Part shown: positions 5,587 through 6,757 of the stretch, piece by piece | Position numbering within the stretch: the first letter of the stretch is position 1 | Layout: every line of letters starts with the position of its first letter | Assembly (NCBI GenBank): GCA_947458525.1 | Contig: CANHAG010000074.1 | Span: forward strand, 1-6,757 | Length of the DNA stretch: 6,757 nucleotides | From: Rhodospirillaceae bacterium | GTDB lineage: Bacteria > Pseudomonadota > Alphaproteobacteria > Rickettsiales > UBA3002 | Direction of reading: 5' to 3' | Notes under the pieces: model-generated | What the model was told of the DNA's origin: nothing | Seen by the model: only the letters and a program-made list of their open reading frames with translations | Databases searched by the model: none | Position numbers and translations under genes: made by a program

Positions 5587-6132
5587 CTACGGCTGGATTT
5601 CAGTCAGGATCGATCCGGGCAGGGGGATTTCCTTGGCCGGAGCCGCCGCCTGTGGCTGTGACTGCGCCGGCGCGTTATACTCACGCCGTGGCGGGCGCGT
5701 CATACGCGGCTGGTAGGAAGCATTCACCTCGCTCTGCACGGCGCTTTCGCCGTGATCTCCGGCCGCGGCTGCTTGTGTGGCCTGCTCGGCCGGTGCCTCA
5801 CTTTGCGGTGCGGGATTCTGTTCGCGGTATTGCGCGTAACGCTCAGCCTCGATCACCGCAATATCTGCCAGCACGCGCACATAATGATCCACATGCTGCA
5901 GGTAATATTCCACATCCACACGCTCGCCGTTAGATTGCGCGTCGCGCGCCATGTTCATGTATTTCTCGCGCATCTGCGTGGCGTGATGCTTCTGACGCGA
6001 GAGGCTGTTCTGGTCGGACCCGCTGCGGTTCTGGCCGCCAGTGCGATCGCCGCTGTTATGATAGCGCCGGCCGCCACCACCGCTACGTTCACCGCCGCCA
6101 CGATGTTTCATATTATTCCGTTTGCGCATCAT
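5587..6132 (-). CDS. DUF4167 family protein
   Basis: The 181-residue product belongs to a family of unknown function found in alphaproteobacteria, usually just downstream of prmC, as here. The first 40 residues are rich in Arg and Gly (RGGGERSGGGGRR and similar), like RNA-binding RGG tails. The conserved helical block runs from about 44 to 99: LSRQKHHATQMREKYMNMA, then RDAQSNGERVDVEYYLQHVDHYVRVL and EAERY. The tail (100-181) is low-complexity, rich in Ala, Pro, Gln and Glu, and probably disordered. Three in-frame ATGs compete near the start. I chose 6132 because GAGG (6142-6139) lies 6 bases before it; starts at 6144 or 6186 have poorer sites, and the latter would overlap prmC. The gap to prmC is 22 bases, so the two are surely one operon. 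RNA or ribosome binding is an inference from composition and neighbours. Confidence 0.88.
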   Translation of the reverse strand: MMRKRNNMKHRGGGERSGGGGRRYHNSGDRTGGQNRSGSDQNSLSRQKHHATQMREKYMNMARDAQSNGERVDVEYYLQHVDHYVRVLADIAVIEAERYAQYREQNPAPQSEAPAEQATQAAAAGDHGESAVQSEVNASYQPRMTRPPRREYNAPAQSQPQAAAPAKEIPLPGSILTEIQP

Positions 6133-6138
6133 TGCTTG

Positions 6139-6142
6139 CCTC
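6139..6142 (-). promoter_or_regulatory. ribosome-binding site deciding the DUF4167 start
   Basis: GAGG on the minus strand, 6 bases before the ATG at 6132-6130, gives ideal spacing. The ATG at 6144-6142 overlaps this site and has only AGG two bases before it. Confidence 0.5.
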
Positions 6143-6154
6143 ATCGCCTGAAAG

Positions 6155-6757
6155 TTATGGAAGCTGAAATACCACGATGCGCGCAAAACCTGCCAGATCG
6201 GGAACTATGCTGCTCAGCTTCATTCCGCTGGCGCGGCCAATTTCTGCGACATCCTGTGCCTGCGTCGCGCCAACTTCGGTAAGTATTAGCGCATGGGGCG
6301 AAAGATACAATGATAATTGTGAAAATATTTTTCGGTAGCATTGAAGCCCGTCCTCGCCACCATGGAGCGCGCGCATGGGGTCATACTGTCTTACCTCCGG
6401 CGCGAGTGTCGCAATCTCACCTGCTGGAATATAAGGCGGGTTGGCGAGCACAATATCTGCACGGAAATTTTCTAGAAGCGCCAGGCACCAGTCACTCTTT
6501 ATAAACTGTGCGCGTGTATCAAGCCCAAGCGCCTGGGCATTCGCCCGCGCGACATTAAGCGCCGCCTCGCTTTCATCCACACCCGTGCCGTGGCTCTTTG
6601 GATATTCGCGCAAGGCTGAAAGCAGCAGGCACCCGCTGCCTGTGCCAAGGTCAAGTATCTGGTAGGCGCGATCGCGTTCGGGGCGAAGGGAAAGCCGCGC
6701 TTCGATCATCGTTTCACTCTCGGGGCGCGGGGTGAGCACGTCTTTCGTCACCAGAAA
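6155..6757 (-). CDS. prmC: PrmC (HemK) release factor glutamine methyltransferase, C-terminal part
   Basis: PrmC methylates the glutamine of the GGQ motif in release factors RF1 and RF2, using S-adenosylmethionine, and so speeds translation termination. The gene is cut by the right edge; the visible 200 codons hold the whole catalytic domain but not the helical substrate-binding amino-terminal domain. Near the cut, FLVTKDVLTPRPESE is the family motif that precedes the methyltransferase fold. DLGTGSGC (6652-6629) is the cofactor-binding glycine motif, and NPPY (6442-6431) is the catalytic motif that holds the target glutamine amide. PEVRQYDPMRALHGGEDGL follows as usual. The protein ends normally with VVFQLP before the stop at 6157. 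The first ATG-like codon in view, GTG at 6751, is not the start because the frame continues to the edge. It is followed by the DUF4167 gene, a common order in alphaproteobacteria. Confidence 0.96.
   Translation of the reverse strand, partial: FLVTKDVLTPRPESETMIEARLSLRPERDRAYQILDLGTGSGCLLLSALREYPKSHGTGVDESEAALNVARANAQALGLDTRAQFIKSDWCLALLENFRADIVLANPPYIPAGEIATLAPEVRQYDPMRALHGGEDGLQCYRKIFSQLSLYLSPHALILTEVGATQAQDVAEIGRASGMKLSSIVPDLAGFARIVVFQLP

Noticed and set aside
5752..6282. Plus-strand open frame of 176 codons
   Set aside because: It is the shadow of the DUF4167 gene and the end of prmC, both recognised on the minus strand.

Overview
The window looks like chromosomal DNA from an alphaproteobacterium of moderately high GC content. 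Three things point there. One gene encodes a DUF4167 protein, an alphaproteobacterial family usually found next to prmC. The photolyase resembles those of alphaproteobacteria. The obg, prmC and regulator genes have the expected character for that class. I cannot name the genus. Gene density is high, and no stretch over 300 bases lacks a gene. I saw no rRNA, tRNA, CRISPR array or insertion sequence.

Left part (1-1254). The 5' end of the essential GTPase gene obg runs off the left edge on the minus strand. Divergent to it lies a compact, visibly more AT-rich module: a BrnT-type ribonuclease toxin gene, a BrnA-type antitoxin gene overlapping it by 20 bases, a small unrecognised gene, and a strong rho-independent terminator. 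The brnT promoter contains a palindrome that is a good candidate for the BrnA operator. The promoter sits so close to the brnT GTG codon that the mRNA may be leaderless. Its -35 hexamer also overlaps a possible -35 of obg on the other strand.

Middle part (1307-3025, minus strand). There is a response regulator with an intact receiver domain followed by a histidine-kinase-like region. In that region the phospho-accepting His is replaced by Gln and the ATP-binding motifs are lost. A CtrA-like sequence lies upstream. Before it on the same strand is an unrecognised protein with two predicted membrane segments.

Right part (3135-6757). On the plus strand a WbpP/TviC-type UDP-sugar 4-epimerase gene is followed after 4 bases by a CPD photolyase gene, giving a tight two-gene unit. 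Convergent to it, only 6 bases away, is the minus-strand pair prmC (release-factor glutamine methyltransferase, cut by the right edge) and the DUF4167 gene.

Most of the window is ordinary chromosomal content. The parts most worth a second look are the brnTA-plus-third-gene module against obg, and the degenerate-kinase response regulator.
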